Part shown: positions 1-12,000 of the stretch, piece by piece
Numbering within the stretch: position 1 is the first letter of the stretch
Layout: every line of letters begins with the position of its first letter
Assembly (NCBI GenBank): GCA_030278955.1
Contig: JAOANR010000009.1
Location: forward strand, 41,316,945 to 41,380,944
Origin: Hygrophila difformis
Taxonomy: Eukaryota; Streptophyta; Magnoliopsida; Lamiales; Acanthaceae
DNA length: 64,000 bases
Reading direction: 5' to 3'
Translations under genes and position numbers: made by a program
The notes under the pieces: model-generated
The model's input: only the letters and a program-made list of their open reading frames with translations
What the model was told of the DNA's origin: nothing
Database searches by the model: none

Positions 1-653
1 TTTCATATTTTTAATACTCCTACTTTTATTTATTGTCCACTTTCATTTTGATACATTAATAAATTCATGTTTAAATTTAAAAATAAAATATAATTAATTA
101 AAATAATTATTTAAATATAAATTAACAGAAAAATAAAATGAATACAATTAAAATAGATTAATAATATCATTATAGTTATAAATTTACAAAATAAATTTAA
201 AATAACATAAGTTCTTAATATAATAAATTTATTTAGAAATTTGAAAAAAAAATTTTAATATTGAAGTATCTTATAAAAAATAAACTAAATTTATTAATTA
301 AATAATAGAAAAATAAAAATAAATAAAAAAAGAAAAAAAATTAACTTTACAAACTAATAAAATTATACAATTAAATTAACAAAATAAAATAGAAGAAAAA
401 ACTATATAAAATTCAATGAAATGAAAATAAAATAAAAATTAAATAAATAAATAAATTCAATAATTAGATTAAAAAATAATATAAATAATGTTAAAACATG
501 ATATTATAAAATAAATTGATACCCGATATACGTAAAAAATGACATATAGTATTAAATATAAGAATAAAATAAAAATATCAATTAAACAACATATTATAAA
601 TTTCAATAAATAAATAACATTGTATCTCATGTTGTGATTTGTGAATTACACAA
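1..653. other. AT-rich intergenic DNA
   Basis: Very AT-rich sequence with many A runs and no reading frame of note. I see no gene, RNA or identifiable element here. Confidence 0.6.
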
Positions 654-1476
654 TTCGTTAACGAGTTCACCAAATCCACTCATGTTGTACATTTGAGCAT
701 CAATAGATCATATTCAGCTAAGAATACACACTCTAGATGGAGTAGTGATGTTGTGGGATGAGCCTGGAGCAACAACAACCCCATGATAATACTGCACACA
801 CTTTACTATTTTAATGTAATTAAATATCTTACACAAATATTGCAGTTACTTATAAACATGACACATTTCTACTAACATTTACTATTACATTCGACCTTTT
901 TTCTTCATATTGTGACCTTTCCATGCTGTGTCTCAGGAACCTAAATCTGCACTATATAATCAAACTAATGCACTGAATATATGATGAATATTTATTGGCA
1001 TATACTCTAGTTGAGGTCAAATACATCCAACTTCCGAGCCTTGTACGTATTTTAAGTTTGGGAGATTTCAATTTAACCGGGGTACAATATTAACCAGAAA
1101 ACATCGAAAAAAGCACACCGATGTATAAAATCATTACCCCAATATAAGAGACATGTGGTTACAAAAAACCTAACTCAAATGTTGGTATTATGACGTGATA
1201 AGTGGTACCCGAATATTATTCATTACCCAATTCACTAACTAATTCAACAAATTCACTTATTTTATACATTTAGGTACTAATAAATCTTATTCGGCTAATA
1301 TATACCCACTCTAGATGGAGTAGTGATGTTGTGGGATGAACCCGGAGCCTTACCCAATTGACTAACTAATTCAACAAATTCACTTATTTTATACATTTAG
1401 GTACTAATAAATCTTATTCGGCTAATACATACCCACTCTAGATGGAGTAGTGATGTTGTGGGATGAACCCGGAGCC
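654..1476. repeat. Repeat array with a 127-bp tandem duplication
   Basis: Two adjacent, nearly identical 127-bp units occupy 1223-1349 and 1350-1476. Each begins TTACCCAATT and ends GGATGAACCCGGAGCC. A third, diverged copy lies at about 654-766 (shared core CTCTAGATGGAGTAGTGATG). The similarity continues past the unit: the TGTAATTAAATATCTTACA stretch after the first copy resembles the TGTAATAAAATGTCTTACA stretch after 1476. This suggests a segmental duplication followed by a tandem one. No coding potential is visible. It may be the inside of the CACTA-like element ending at 1821, but that is inference. Confidence 0.75.
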
Positions 1477-1659
1477 GGCAACCCTAAGACACGCTTTAAT
1501 ACTTGACTGTAATAAAATGTCTTACAAAAGTATTGAAGTTACTTTTAAATATGATGAAATTGTATTTAAATGTACTGTAATATTTAAGAAATGTATTGTA
1601 TTGAGTGCCAAATGAAAAAAAATTGAAAAATGAAAGATGTTATGCAACCAAACTAATTC

Positions 1660-1821
1660 AATCGCTGTTTCGGTCGCTAATTAGCTACTGAATGATTTTG
1701 GTTGCAAATTCGGTCGCTAACTAGATACTAAATTGTTTCGGTCGCAAATTCGGTCGCTTACTAGCTAATGAACGGTTTTGGTCGCAAATTCTGGTCGCTA
1801 TACTGAAATTTTCTTGTAGTG
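1660..1821. mobile_element. 3' terminal part of a CACTA (En/Spm) transposon
   Basis: The stretch ends in TTTTCTTGTAGTG (1809-1821), the reverse complement of the CACTACAAGAAAA terminus typical of plant CACTA transposons. Just inside are repeated GGTCGC/CGGTCGC subterminal motifs, usual for this superfamily. The matching CACTA start was not found upstream, so the element is either truncated or begins in sequence I could not resolve. A second end of the same type is at 47765-48065. Confidence 0.65.
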
Positions 1822-1920
1822 TAAATTTTACAATAACTAGTCAAATATTTATATATCAAATTGAATCAAGTTTTTATGTCATAGTTCCAAATTTTAAAAT
1901 CAACACAAAAAAAAAAAATT

Positions 1921-2125
1921 CAAGCTTGAACTACTCGAGCTCGAGCTCGAACTCGGGCTCGAACTCGATGGTACTTGAGCTCGAGCTCGAAAAAATGTAA
2001 AAAAAAAAGAGTTCGAGCTACTCGAGCTCGAGTGATGCTACTCGACTCGAGCTCGAGTAGCTCAAAAAGCTGTCAAGTCAAGCTCGAGTATCCCACTACT
2101 CGAGCTCGACTCGACTCGACTCGAT
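1921..2125. repeat. CTCGAG/GAGCTCGA-rich simple repeat
   Basis: Dense, irregular repetition of CTCGAGCTCGA and ACTCGAGCTCG permutations, many self-complementary. The same vocabulary (GAGCTCGAAC, GAGCCGAGC) occurs in the hAT-like element at 25792-26332. This may be a fragment of a related non-autonomous element, but no terminal repeat or target duplication was found. Confidence 0.6.
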
Positions 2126-2157
2126 ATCACCTCTAGCGGAATGTGAAGAATTTGAAT

Positions 2158-2225
2158 AAAAAAAAGTTAAATTTAACAAATAAAATTATTCAATAAAAAA
2201 AAGTTAAATTTAACAAATAATTTTA
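2158..2225. repeat. Short tandem duplication
   Basis: The stretch AAAAGTTAAATTTAACAAAT occurs twice in direct succession, about 38 bp apart. AGTTAAATTTAACA is close to palindromic. No function is evident. Confidence 0.6.
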
Positions 2226-2540
2226 TTATATTGATTACATTCCCCAAGTTTCTTAAACTATTTTAACCATTGTATACATTGTACAGTAACCGAGCAATAG
2301 ATATGCCACTACCAATAATTTATATATTAGTACAATTTAGTGCCTTAAAAAAATATTATACTACCAATATTGAAATTATATTTAAATAATAACTATGATA
2401 TCAACCAATAAAGTTTATACTACATATTTGGTAGTATTTTTTCTCCATAATCATTAATGAAATTAAATTATCTAATATGAATTTCCGCTCAAATTTGGTT
2501 CTCCTATATTTTGAAAGTGTATTATGCTTTAAAATACTTA

Positions 2541-2782
2541 CTCCATTTTTTGATAGAGACAAATAATTAATCACCTTTGTTACAGTATATTATCCAACTT
2601 TAATTCATGTTTATAGAACATCTACAAAAGAGAAAACATAGTCAAGTGGGATTTTGTTGGATTCGTCTCATCTTGTAGTTTTAAAATATCAAACATTTAG
2701 AATTTTTACTTGTGCACATTTTGAGTTATTAAGCATTAAAAATGTATATTGGATTGTGTGCAGAAAATTGTGAGAGGATATA
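2541..2782 (-). mobile_element. Stowaway-like MITE, copy 1 (reverse)
   Basis: This is an inverted, diverged copy of the roughly 260-bp element at 17302-17563, 45184-45444 and 48264-48523. Shared internal blocks are GTCAAGTGGGATTTTGTTGG and TATTGGATTGTGTGCAGA, which match the reverse complements of the other copies. The left end follows TA and reads CTCCATTTTT; the right end is eroded. Three direct TAGGTTACTGTTCATAAG repeats lie just outside it (about 2785-2863). Confidence 0.65.
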
Positions 2783-3021
2783 GGTAGGTTACTGTTCATA
2801 AGAGGATTTTTGTGAAAGAGAATTGATAGGTTACTGTTCATAAGGGTAGGTTACTGTTCATAAGGAATATTATTTTTATATATTATATAGATATAGATTT
2901 GGTTTAATTATGCTGCTTCCAAATATTTGTAAGTATGCCAAAACAATCAATCATATCCCTTGAATTGAATCTAACGATTATAGATTAAAAAGGGTAGTAT
3001 TGTAAAAAAAAATGTAACATA

Positions 3022-4290
3022 TTTTTTTTTTGTGAAACGCCTGAAAAGGCGGGCAAAGAAAAAAACAAAGAAGAGAAAAACCAAAGAAAGAAAAGTAAAA
3101 ACGAGCACTATCCTCTAACAAACTTCATGCCTGACGCATCTTGACGAAGCGCATACAAGATCTCACCCGGAGGAAATGCCCAAGTAGTAAAAAATGCCGC
3201 GTCCTTGGCCGCCTTCCGTTCATTGCCCTTACGATACACATGCTTCAATGAACCACCCAATGCTCTTAGTTTAGTCCAAACTCCAAATATCCCACACAAG
3301 GGGCCAAAATGAATGGTTGCGATCTATATCACCATTCACCAGTTGCACCCTTCTAAGGAGTTCAAGAACACAGTAACAACTTCCACTCCATGCTCACTTG
3401 CCAACTGTCGGCCCTTCTTCAAAGCAAGAAGTTCGACATCCAAAATTCCTCTTCGGCCAACATGGCCACCACTCGCCTATAAAGGTTCCATCATTCCTTC
3501 TAATCACCGCAGCAAACCATGAACAATTATCCATATTCATCACACAATCATCCATATGCAAGACCATGCCTGCACCAGCCCCATCATTCCAGCCAACATA
3601 AAGGACCTGGCGAGGGACACAAGTGCGAGCCAAAGCTCTCTCCACGCCTGATACAGCCAACCTGCCGTTGCCAACAAATTATCACAACATGTATTTTGCC
3701 CAATAAAGATTCTACGATTACGCTCACACCAAATGACCCAAAGCATGGCAACTAAAAAATTCCCCCATCTCCGGAATGGCTATTCTAGCCAATATCTAAC
3801 TTCCCCATTTGGAATGTTGAGGTTCCCAGAAGTGCCATGATACCCAGCTTTACCACACTGAATCTTAGCCCAATTGCACCAAAAGAAAATATGCCTCCAA
3901 TCCTCAACACCAACACCACAAAGTTAACACAACAGTGATGAAGTAAGCTAGAGAGCGAAGTGAAGAGCATTGGTGGGAAGTGCATCATGCCCCATTAACC
4001 AAACCAAAAACACCAATCTTTTTAAAGATAGTTGGCCGCCACATCCACGCCCAACCCATACATGCCTGCTGCTTCGACTCGAACCATCAATAGCCAGAGC
4101 TAACCTCATATCTCCCACGCATGTTTCCCTACCAATGGATAATATCCTGCACCAACTCTACCCACAAAGGGATCGAAGCAGCTTCAATGTCTAGCTTCAT
4201 CTCATTAGGCAGCCAAGAATATAACATCTAAAAAGTCAATGCTCCATCCGTAATCACATCCTTCACCCTAAGAGTAACATCTTGATAGTG
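3022..4290 (-). pseudogene. Decayed 3' part of a plant L1 LINE (zf-RVT, RNase H, poly-A)
   Basis: Read on the minus strand, the pieces occur in the order expected at the end of LINE ORF2: a zf-RVT-like region (about 3990-3785), an IWCERNRRIF motif (about 3740-3710), an RNase H start with DGAGAG and AVIRRNDG (about 3600-3480), and a tail with FTTWAFPPGE (about 3210-3170). The tail matches FYTTWAFPPDG at the end of the LINE at 17.7-22.2 kb, so they are the same lineage. A run of T at 3022-3031 is the poly-A tail on this strand. Frameshifts and stops break the frame throughout. The 5' limit is approximate, and EN and RT are absent, which fits 5' truncation. Confidence 0.75.
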
Positions 4291-4326
4291 AACAAATGAA
4301 CCCGGTTTTTTCGCTAATCATTATCG

Positions 4327-4427
4327 AATCCATCCCATAACTACCCCAATCATCGTTGAACCCATCCCTCCATTAGGAAAAGTTAATGGACGGGTTCGCG
4401 ATGATTAGAGTAGTTATGGGACAGATT
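4327..4427. repeat. Imperfect inverted repeat, about 40-bp arms
   Basis: The left arm 4327-4367 (core CCCATAACTACCCCAATCAT) pairs with the right arm 4388-4427 (core ATGATTAGAGTAGTTATGGG) across a loop of about 20 bp, with a few mismatches. It could be a hairpin or a tiny foldback element. No flanking target duplication was identified. Confidence 0.65.
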
Positions 4428-5258
4428 CATCTAATTCAATATTTGTGGGATTGTTTTGGAATTTTTTTTAAATTATGAGATGCTATGGGTTTTTTTCCTA
4501 TATCTCTCAAGACACGAACCCATAACTTGTTCGAGATCATAAAAAATCCCACAATTGACGCCCAAGTAAAGCCTAGTTCGTCTAGCGCAGATTCCTCAAC
4601 CTTAATCTCCCTTCCTTACGGGGTCGTGTGACCCTATCCCACCTAACCAGTGGAAGCCCTCGCCCTTCAATACTTTCCATATACATTTTCTAACCAATTT
4701 CTCAATGTTATTGCACACAGCTTTGGGTAGTAAATGAAGCTGCAGAATCGCTTAAATTATTTCATAATCTATGGTGATTGTATGATCATTAATTCAAAAT
4801 AGTTTATTCTAATGTTAAAAACTTCTATGTTTATTTAATAAATTAAGAAAATACAATTAAGTCATACTGCAATATTCCCTGGCTTTGGCTTATCCAAAAA
4901 AAAAAGTCATACTGAAGTCAGTGACATAGCATAGTACATACTATCATGTCGCTAAAATGCAAAAAAACTATCGCTGAAAACTTATATCATGTCACTTAAT
5001 GTACTATATTATGTCGCTGAAATGTAAGAAAGCCTGTCCAACTCAGATTGGAACGAGAGAACTTTGAATGAACCAGTTTTTCAGGCTCCACATGGGCCTT
5101 ATCCCCTACTACAGGCAAACAAGCTAACATAGCTACATTCAGTAAAGTAGGCCCTACGAATCCATGCTTAAACATAGAGTAGTTTATTAAAGGATTCCAA
5201 TAAGAGGGAATGGCAGGTATAAACCTGAGGCGAGGGCGCAGCGCGTGAGAAGAAACGG
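4428..5258. other. Unclassified intergenic stretch
   Basis: No convincing gene. Around 4905-5030 there are diverged copies of a short phrase (ATCATGTCGCT... and TTATGTCGCTGAAATG), likely debris of a repeat. Confidence 0.4.
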
Positions 5259-5624
5259 TTATCGCCTGATCAATCCCCTGTTTCTACCAACGAACCTCGA
5301 AAAAGGGAACATCGTGGCCACCCAAGATGGCCATTGATCAACATCCGCCGGATTAGTTCCGACTAAGCCTGCAATCAACTCTGTCCTAATGGTGGGGGAA
5401 ACAACTAAAGTACACTTTCCTTCTGTCAGATAGCTATCGGCAATTGCACCAGCCTCTTCTTGAGTGCAGAAGAAAGGGCGAAGAATTTGAACAACCTCAG
5501 AAGATGCGTTGAACGGCAAATCTGAAGGACCCACCGTAGAAATCACTCCTGAAGATTGCCCGGGATAAACGATATAAGAAAAAGAAGTGTCATTTGAAGG
5601 GGGAATCGACATTTCGATAAACAA
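5259..5624 (-). CDS. Unrecognised 121-codon ORF
   Basis: This is an uninterrupted minus-strand frame of 121 codons. An in-frame Met sits near its start (MSIPPSNDTSF), so a 117-codon reading is equally likely. Composition is ordinary for a protein. The middle contains FFCTQEEAGAIADSYL and the end is basic (RFVGRNRGLIRR). I see no signal peptide, transmembrane segment or known motif, and I do not recognise a family. The region around it (to about 6240) looks like retrotransposon or LTR sequence, so this may be a remnant of a gag-like or captured frame. No splice structure could be supported. Confidence 0.3.
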   Translation of the reverse strand: MFIEMSIPPSNDTSFSYIVYPGQSSGVISTVGPSDLPFNASSEVVQILRPFFCTQEEAGAIADSYLTEGKCTLVVSPTIRTELIAGLVGTNPADVDQWPSWVATMFPFSRFVGRNRGLIRR

Positions 5625-6453
5625 GAAAGACTACGAAAAACTTAGGATTTCTCGAAAAGGAAGATTATGCGAAGGTAGGAACAGATGATTCAAGAGACGG
5701 TTTTAAAAACCTATATTGATGTCTGTTTGCCGCCGAAATATAAGGACCTTTCATGTCCGGAGGAAACTGCTTTTATCAACAAAAGGGCCTTAAGCCGGCC
5801 CATATTTGGTGAAAAACGGGGGTCAATTTGTTAACACATAAAAAATGTGTTAATCCAACCCACATACATATCCAAGCCCAATTTGCATAAGGGCCCAATT
5901 TCTAGGCTTGATACGGAAAGGAGGGCCCAAGAACAGCCCATGGACCCCTAGGGATATTCTCCGAGCAAGCCAAACTACCTAAATAAATGGTGCAACCTGG
6001 AGAAACCCATATCTGAGCACGATAACTGCCCGAGTACCACGAGTTAGAGGGAGTCGTTCCAGTACGTTACAAGGTGACGTCACCCCGAGCGAAGACTCTC
6101 CTCACCCGCGCAGAAGCCTTATCCGTGCCAGTACTAGAATAAAGGCGGTGAAACTCTTTTTTGAATTTCATTCATATCCCTTTCCCCCAACCGGTGCCTC
6201 TCAATGAATAGGCACCAGACATTTTATAAATATTAGAACTCAATATGTAATCTGGGTTCCTCAACCACCAAACATTTCAATACAATGTCTTTATTTTTCC
6301 AATACTTTACTTTTATTTATCGTTTCCTTAATGCTTTCTTTACTGCTTTTTTTTTACTGCATTCCTTTACTGCTTGCTTTTATTTCCTTAGTTTATTTCG
6401 CGATGACCTAGTTCGTAGCATTCTCTAGGACTGTCCTCGTCCCGTCTTCCGTC
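5625..6453. other. Unclassified, possibly LTR-derived sequence
   Basis: More GC-rich than its surroundings, without an ORF. The stretch from about 5950 to 6240 (phrases such as GTGACGTCACCCCGAGCGAA) followed by a T-rich tail resembles LTR or leader sequence of a retroelement. Neither a matching second LTR nor a primer-binding site was found. Confidence 0.3.
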
Positions 6454-6565
6454 TTGATGGCTAAAGCATTACCCCGAAACGGGAGTAACAAAATAGCAGA
6501 CATCTTCACCAAGATTCTAGCTTCAAGTGGACCCCTGCCCAACGTCTTGCTTTGGGGAGAGGGGG
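6454..6565 (+). pseudogene. C-terminal end of an older Ty1/copia RNase H, with polypurine tract
   Basis: A short frame contains NKIADIFTKIL, matching the conserved ADIFTK motif at the very end of Ty1/copia polyproteins. It is followed by a polypurine tract GGGGAGAGGGGG (6554-6565) and then TGATAGAGGATAATT, a plausible start of a 3' LTR. Everything upstream of the motif is missing. This is older debris into which the Sirevirus element at 6929 inserted. Confidence 0.55.
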
Positions 6566-6928
6566 TGATAGAGGATAATTATCTTATTTATTTTTTTAGT
6601 TATTTACTTTCCATTAGTTTAGAAATGCTGATTGTTTTGTTTCCTTATTTTTCTTTTATGCATTCTTTTTTACAGATGATTGTATCCATTTTTTATTTAA
6701 GGGAAAAGATCCTATTTCATCTCACCTATCTAACAAGGAAATAAAATAATTGTAAATTCCCTTATAAAATTGATGTCCTTTTTAACAAATTTAATATATA
6801 AAAAATCCTTCAACGTACAATTAATCTAAATATTTTCTTATGAATTCTCTTCTTCTTCTTCTTCTTCTTCTTCTTTATCATTCTCTTTTCTAACTTATCT
6901 TTTTATTCAAAAGTTCAAACAAACATGC
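6566..6928 (+). mobile_element. Partial 3' LTR of an older copia element, split by the Sirevirus insertion
   Basis: It starts TG directly after a polypurine tract, is T/A-rich, and contains a (CTT)n microsatellite at about 6846-6873. The last five bases (CATGC, 6924-6928) are the target duplication of the inserted element, so any remainder should resume after 17114. The T-rich stretch at about 17140-17180 could be that continuation. The assignment is tentative because no partner LTR is in the window. Confidence 0.4.
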
Positions 6929-7846
6929 TGTTGGGAACCGGTTTTGAGCAAATGTGTTCACAACCGATGTCTGGACTACTTTGTTGGACCAACCCCGACA
7001 GCTTTTGACAAACTATTTAAGGGAAGAGATGCTGACGAATCTGCTCGAGATTATTCTCCAACGGCTAGCTGATTCCTTGTCCAGATCTGTGCTCAAGAAG
7101 TTTGGAAATCAAGATCCCCTAATCCGGGCAACTCCATTCTAAGGATCCGTGTAATTATGGTAAGAAGATCTTACCTTAGAATGGAGGATGGTGGTCTCTC
7201 TTCAAATAGGCAGGCCAAGGGATGAAAGGATACGACTCAGATCATACACTTGCTCCCTTGTGCGATTGAATCAATTGAGAGACTAGAATTCATATTCCTT
7301 CCGTGTTCGTGAATTTATCATTTCGAAGGAAGACATACGATCAACACTTCCTCGGGTGAATTGATCGAAAGTGTGCCACAGTGTTCTTGATTGAAGTCGA
7401 CGGATTCAATCAAGGCTTTCGAGGAGTCGTCAAACTCAAGAGCTTAAATGAAAGATTCTAGAAGAAGGGTCGCCAACAGATTTCGACCAAGGGTAACTTC
7501 AAGGGGGAGCCTTCAAGGAATTGGAGCAAGGTCGGGGAGATCTTCACCAAAACAAGGGAGTGTTTTGGTTCCACAATTCAACCGCTTGGAGATTGGAGTT
7601 GGGCGAGTTAAATCACTATTGTTTAGATCGAGGATCAAGTTGAAACAATTAGTGAACCTCTTGGATTGGTATCCCCCAGATGTAGGCTTGTGCCGAACTG
7701 GGTCAACAAACCTTGAGTTCGTTACTTTTACAGTTTATTTATTTTCCGCTACTTAATATCTTAAAACTGTTTAACGTGTTCTCGAAAGGTGTTTGAACTA
7801 GTTTTCAGGACCAGTTCATTGGTTATCCACGTAAATGGACCTAACA
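6929..7846 (+). repeat. 5' LTR of the Sirevirus-like element
   Basis: 918 bp, starting TGTTGGG and ending CCTAACA. A TATA-like TATTTAA lies at 7014-7020, followed by AGGGAAGAG, a reasonable core promoter. An ORF of 102 codons at 7448-7756 lies inside the LTR and looks like chance. Confidence 0.93.
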
Positions 7847-7848
7847 AT

Positions 7849-7860
7849 TGGTATCAGAGC
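7849..7860 (+). promoter_or_regulatory. Primer-binding site (initiator tRNA-Met)
   Basis: TGGTATCAGAGC, two bases after the LTR end, is the standard plant retrotransposon site complementary to the 3' end of initiator tRNA-Met. Confidence 0.93.
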
Positions 7861-7892
7861 CACACGCTCGACAGCGAGATCCAGTCAAAGAA

Positions 7893-9060
7893 ATGGCTAA
7901 CCAAGGTGGTTCAGTAACCAAACCCCCATTGCTCGATGGATCAAACTATGCCTATTGGAAAGATCAAATGGAGGCATTTCTCATTGCACTAGATGAAGGA
8001 GCTTGGGATGCAGTAGAAACTCAATACCATCCTCCAGTAGTAGAAAAAGATGGTGTGAAAACCCTCAAACCAAGGAGTGAATGGACTGCAACCGAGAAAC
8101 TTGCTGCATCAAAGAACTCCAAAGCTTTGAATGCTATTCACAATGCTCTTACAAAGGATCAATACAGACTTATCGCTGGATGCAAGATTACATACGACGT
8201 CTGGACTAATTTAGCCAATACCTATGAGGGTATGGCTCCGGTAAAGAAATCAAGAATCATTACACTCGATGCTCAATTTCATAAGATTTCTATGGATGAT
8301 AATGAAACTGTTGGCCAATATATTGGTCGTATTCGTGATCTAACCAACCAAGCTCTTCAGCTTGGCAAAGTGTATTCTCAACCGGATATTGTAGGTAAAA
8401 TCATTGGGACGCTTCCCGAAAGGTTCAATGCAAAAGTGGCTGCACTTGAACTATACAAAAGACTTTGATAAATTGCAGGTTGATGAACTGATGGGTATCC
8501 TATAATCATGGGAAATGGATCACTGTCCAAGGAGTAAAAGCAAACCAATAGCATTCAAATCTGTGACCAAAGACATGAATGACTCTCCCATGGAAGATCT
8601 TGGTGACTACAGTGATGAAGAAAAATTAGCCATGCTGTCCAAAAGACTGAATCAGATCCTAAAAAACCAAAGATCCAGATTCAACTCTTCCATGAAGAAG
8701 GATGCCGGGACATCTAATATCAAACCTACTCCAAAAGGATCTAAGTCATTCGATAGGAACAGATCCAAACCATTGAAGACTGAGGATGACAAAGAAATCA
8801 TCTGTTTCGAGTGTGGCGGAAGAGGTCATATCAAAAAGGACTGTGCAAATCTTCGACCAAAGGAGTCAAACAAATCATACCAAGTAACATTCAGTGACTC
8901 CGAAGATGAGAAGGAGTCCGGTGAAACTAGTCCAGACTATGGAGTAGCATTCGTCGGGACATGGGATTCAGACAATGATGATGAAAACGATGCAGGTATC
9001 AGTTCTAACTCAGTCAATATGGTTTCATCTAACACAGTGCCTTCTTTTGCTAGGGAATAG
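7893..9060 (+). pseudogene. gag: Sirevirus gag (nucleocapsid region included), broken
   Basis: The first in-frame ATG after the primer site is 7893 (MANQGGSVTKPPLLDGSNYA). It opens a copia gag of the type with PPLLDGSNYAYWK near the N-terminus. The frame runs to a stop at 8466. A frameshift near 8459 moves the homologous sequence to the next frame, which carries a TAA at 8503 where a Gln codon is likely, and a TAG at 9058. A zinc knuckle CFECGGRGHIKKDC (CX2CX4HX4C) lies at about 8805-8846, followed by an acidic Ser/Asp/Glu-rich stretch. In an intact element this would package RNA and run into pol without a stop. The product here would be truncated before the zinc knuckle. Confidence 0.85.
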
Positions 9061-12000
9061 GAAGAGAGCATTAAAAAACTAAACGATCTCTATGAAGAAA
9101 CATTCGAGAAATTGGAAATATTCATTGCTGAGTCGGTAGAACTACAAATCCAGAATGGAAATCTGAAAGAACATATCAAGAATCTCGAAGACAGGAATCA
9201 AGAACTTGAAAAGAAGCTCGAGACGCTGTCTGAACAAGTAGATGAACTTCTTGAGAAAAACGCAGAACTCCAGAAAAATAATGATGACCTAGAAGTGGAA
9301 AAGAATGAATACAGACTCTGGTACTACAATATGCTTGGAAGGAAAGATGCTCTTCATACCGAACTAACTGAAGTTCAAGAGAAACTTGCCAAGGCCGAAG
9401 ATACTCTTGCTGCGTTGAACAAAGGAAAAGCCAAACTAGATGATGTCATCGCTATGGGAAGACCAAGCAGTAACAAACAAGGCCTAGGTTTTCAAGCCTC
9501 CACCTCAAAAAGGGAGAATAAAAGCAAATTTGTCTCCGGAGGAATGCTGAGTGAACACCAGACTACCAAGAAAGCTCTCCATCATACAAAAAGGAACAAA
9601 TGGACGAGAAGACCTCCTCCTCCCATTCCACTCAGATGTGATTACTGCAAACTTGAAGGCCACAAAACTAAAAACTGTGGAATCATTGTGAGATATCTAC
9701 AAGCAGGAAGACCTATCATCTGGCCGAACGATAAAATCAAGATGAAGCTGATCTCCATCAAATGCGAATGGGTTCCCAAAGCTCAAAACAGATGTCATGT
9801 TGCCTTTCTATCTCACAAAAACAAAACTAAAAACAAAGTATGGTACTTTGACAGTGGATGCTCAAAGCACATGACGGGTGAAAGGAACCTGCTCAAACAT
9901 TACAAGGAAATAGATGGAGGATTTGTTGTATTTGGAGATGGTAAAAAGGCTGCACTGGTTGGACAAGGAACCATTGAGAACAACGGCTCACGAGAACTAT
10001 CTCTAGTGTTCTTTGTTGATGGACTTCAAGCAAACTTGATTAGCATCAGTCAATTGTGTGATGAGGATCTTGTGGTGCAGTTCACCAAGAAAGACCGTCA
10101 AGTGCTTGATAAAAATCAAGAATGCATCATGAGAGGTTTACGCTCTAAAAATAATTGTTATCATATTGTTCAAACATGCAATTTTGGCTCAGTTGCAGGT
10201 AAAAACAACATCATGCTATGGCACGAAAAGCTTGGGCATCTCAACTTCAAAGATCTGATCAGACTCAGTAGAACCAAAGCAGTCAAAGGTCTGCCTCACT
10301 TCAAAAACTCCAACGTAGAGTTCTGCGACGAATGTGCCAAGAACAAACAACATAGGGGTTCACACAAGCTGTCTGAACACCTCGGATCGACTAAATGTCT
10401 TGACCTACTGCACATGGATCTTATTGGTCCTACTGAGGTTGAAAGCTTGGGAGGTAAAAGTTATATTTTTGTATGCATTGACGATTGTTCTAGATATACT
10501 TGGGTGGACTTTCTCAGGGAAAAAGGTGATGCTTTCAAAGCCTTTGAAAAATTATGCAACCGTCTCATGACTGAGAAAGATACCAAAGTAAAAAGGATTC
10601 GAAGTGACCATGAACGAGAATTTGAAAACCAATCCTTTGAAGAATATTGCTCGGCGCATGGAATCAAGCATGAATTCTCAGCTCCAAAAACTCCTCAACA
10701 AAACGGAGTAGTTGAAAGGAAAAATCGCGCTCTACAAGAAATGTCAAGGGTCATGCTAAATGCCAAAAATGTGGCTGAGTTCTTATGGGCTGAGGCTATC
10801 AACGCTGCATGCTATACCATAAATCGGGTCTACTTGAGACCTAACTCCCTCATGACTCCATATGGGATATGGAACGGTAAAAAGACTTCTATCACTTTCT
10901 TTCATATCTTTGGTAGCAAATGTTTTATCTTAAATGACATGAACATAAGAGAAAATTCCAAGAAAAGAGTCATGAAGGAGTGTTATGGGATACTCTACCA
11001 CAAGCCGAGCATACAGGATATACCTTCCCAAGACCAGAAAAGTGCTGGAATCCACAAACGTGACCATAGAAGATGTATCTTGCAAAGACCCTGCTCAGCC
11101 AAATGATGATGAAACTCCATCAACATTACCTAGTTGTCAAAATGCTGATCAAAACAGTACTGAACATATCAGTAATGGGGAAGTGTCCACCAAAGGAGTC
11201 CAAACACCCAGTATGGACACCATATCACGAGAGTCTGAGCCTCAGAAAGATCTCAACGGACGCATTCACAAACACCATTATCCTGAAGACATAATAGGCG
11301 ATGTCAATGAAAGGAGGAAAACCCGAGGAAAGAAGATCGACTTCAAAGAGTTACCTGGCTTGCACTGCTATACCTCCAAGATCAAACCATCCAAAGTGGA
11401 AGAAGCCCTTCTAGATGAACACTGGATAAATGCCATACAGGATGAACTACTTCAGTTTAAAAGAAATGAAGTCTGGACCCTGGTTGAAAGGCCTCAAGAC
11501 AAGAACATAATTGGAACCAAGTGGATCTTTCGCAACAAAAGTGATGAAAAAGGAAATATTACTAGGAACAAGGCGCGACTAGTTGCTCAAGGATACACCC
11601 AGGTTGAAGGAGTGGACTTCAGTGAAACGTTTGCTCCTGTAGCAAGACTTGAAGCCGTCCGGCTACTTCTGTCCATCGCATGCTCTCTAGGATTCAAGCT
11701 GTATCAGATGTATGTTAAAAGTGCTTTTCTAAACGGTTGGCTCAATGAGGAAGTGTACGTGGAACAACCCAAAGGATTCGAGGATCCCCATCATCCACAA
11801 CATGTCTACAAGCTTAACAAGGCTCTCTACGGATTAAAACAAGCCCCTAGGGCATGGTACGAAAGGCTCTCGAAGTACCTACTGGAACACAGATTCGAAA
11901 GAGGAAGTCTTGACAAGACGCTATTCATCAAAAGAGAAAGCAAAGGAATTCTGATTGCTGAAGTCTATGTAGATGACATAGTCTTTGGATCAACTCATCA

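Noticed and set aside
7448..7756. 102-codon ORF in the copia 5' LTR
   Set aside because: The 3' LTR copy has changes and an indel that break it; no homology seen.
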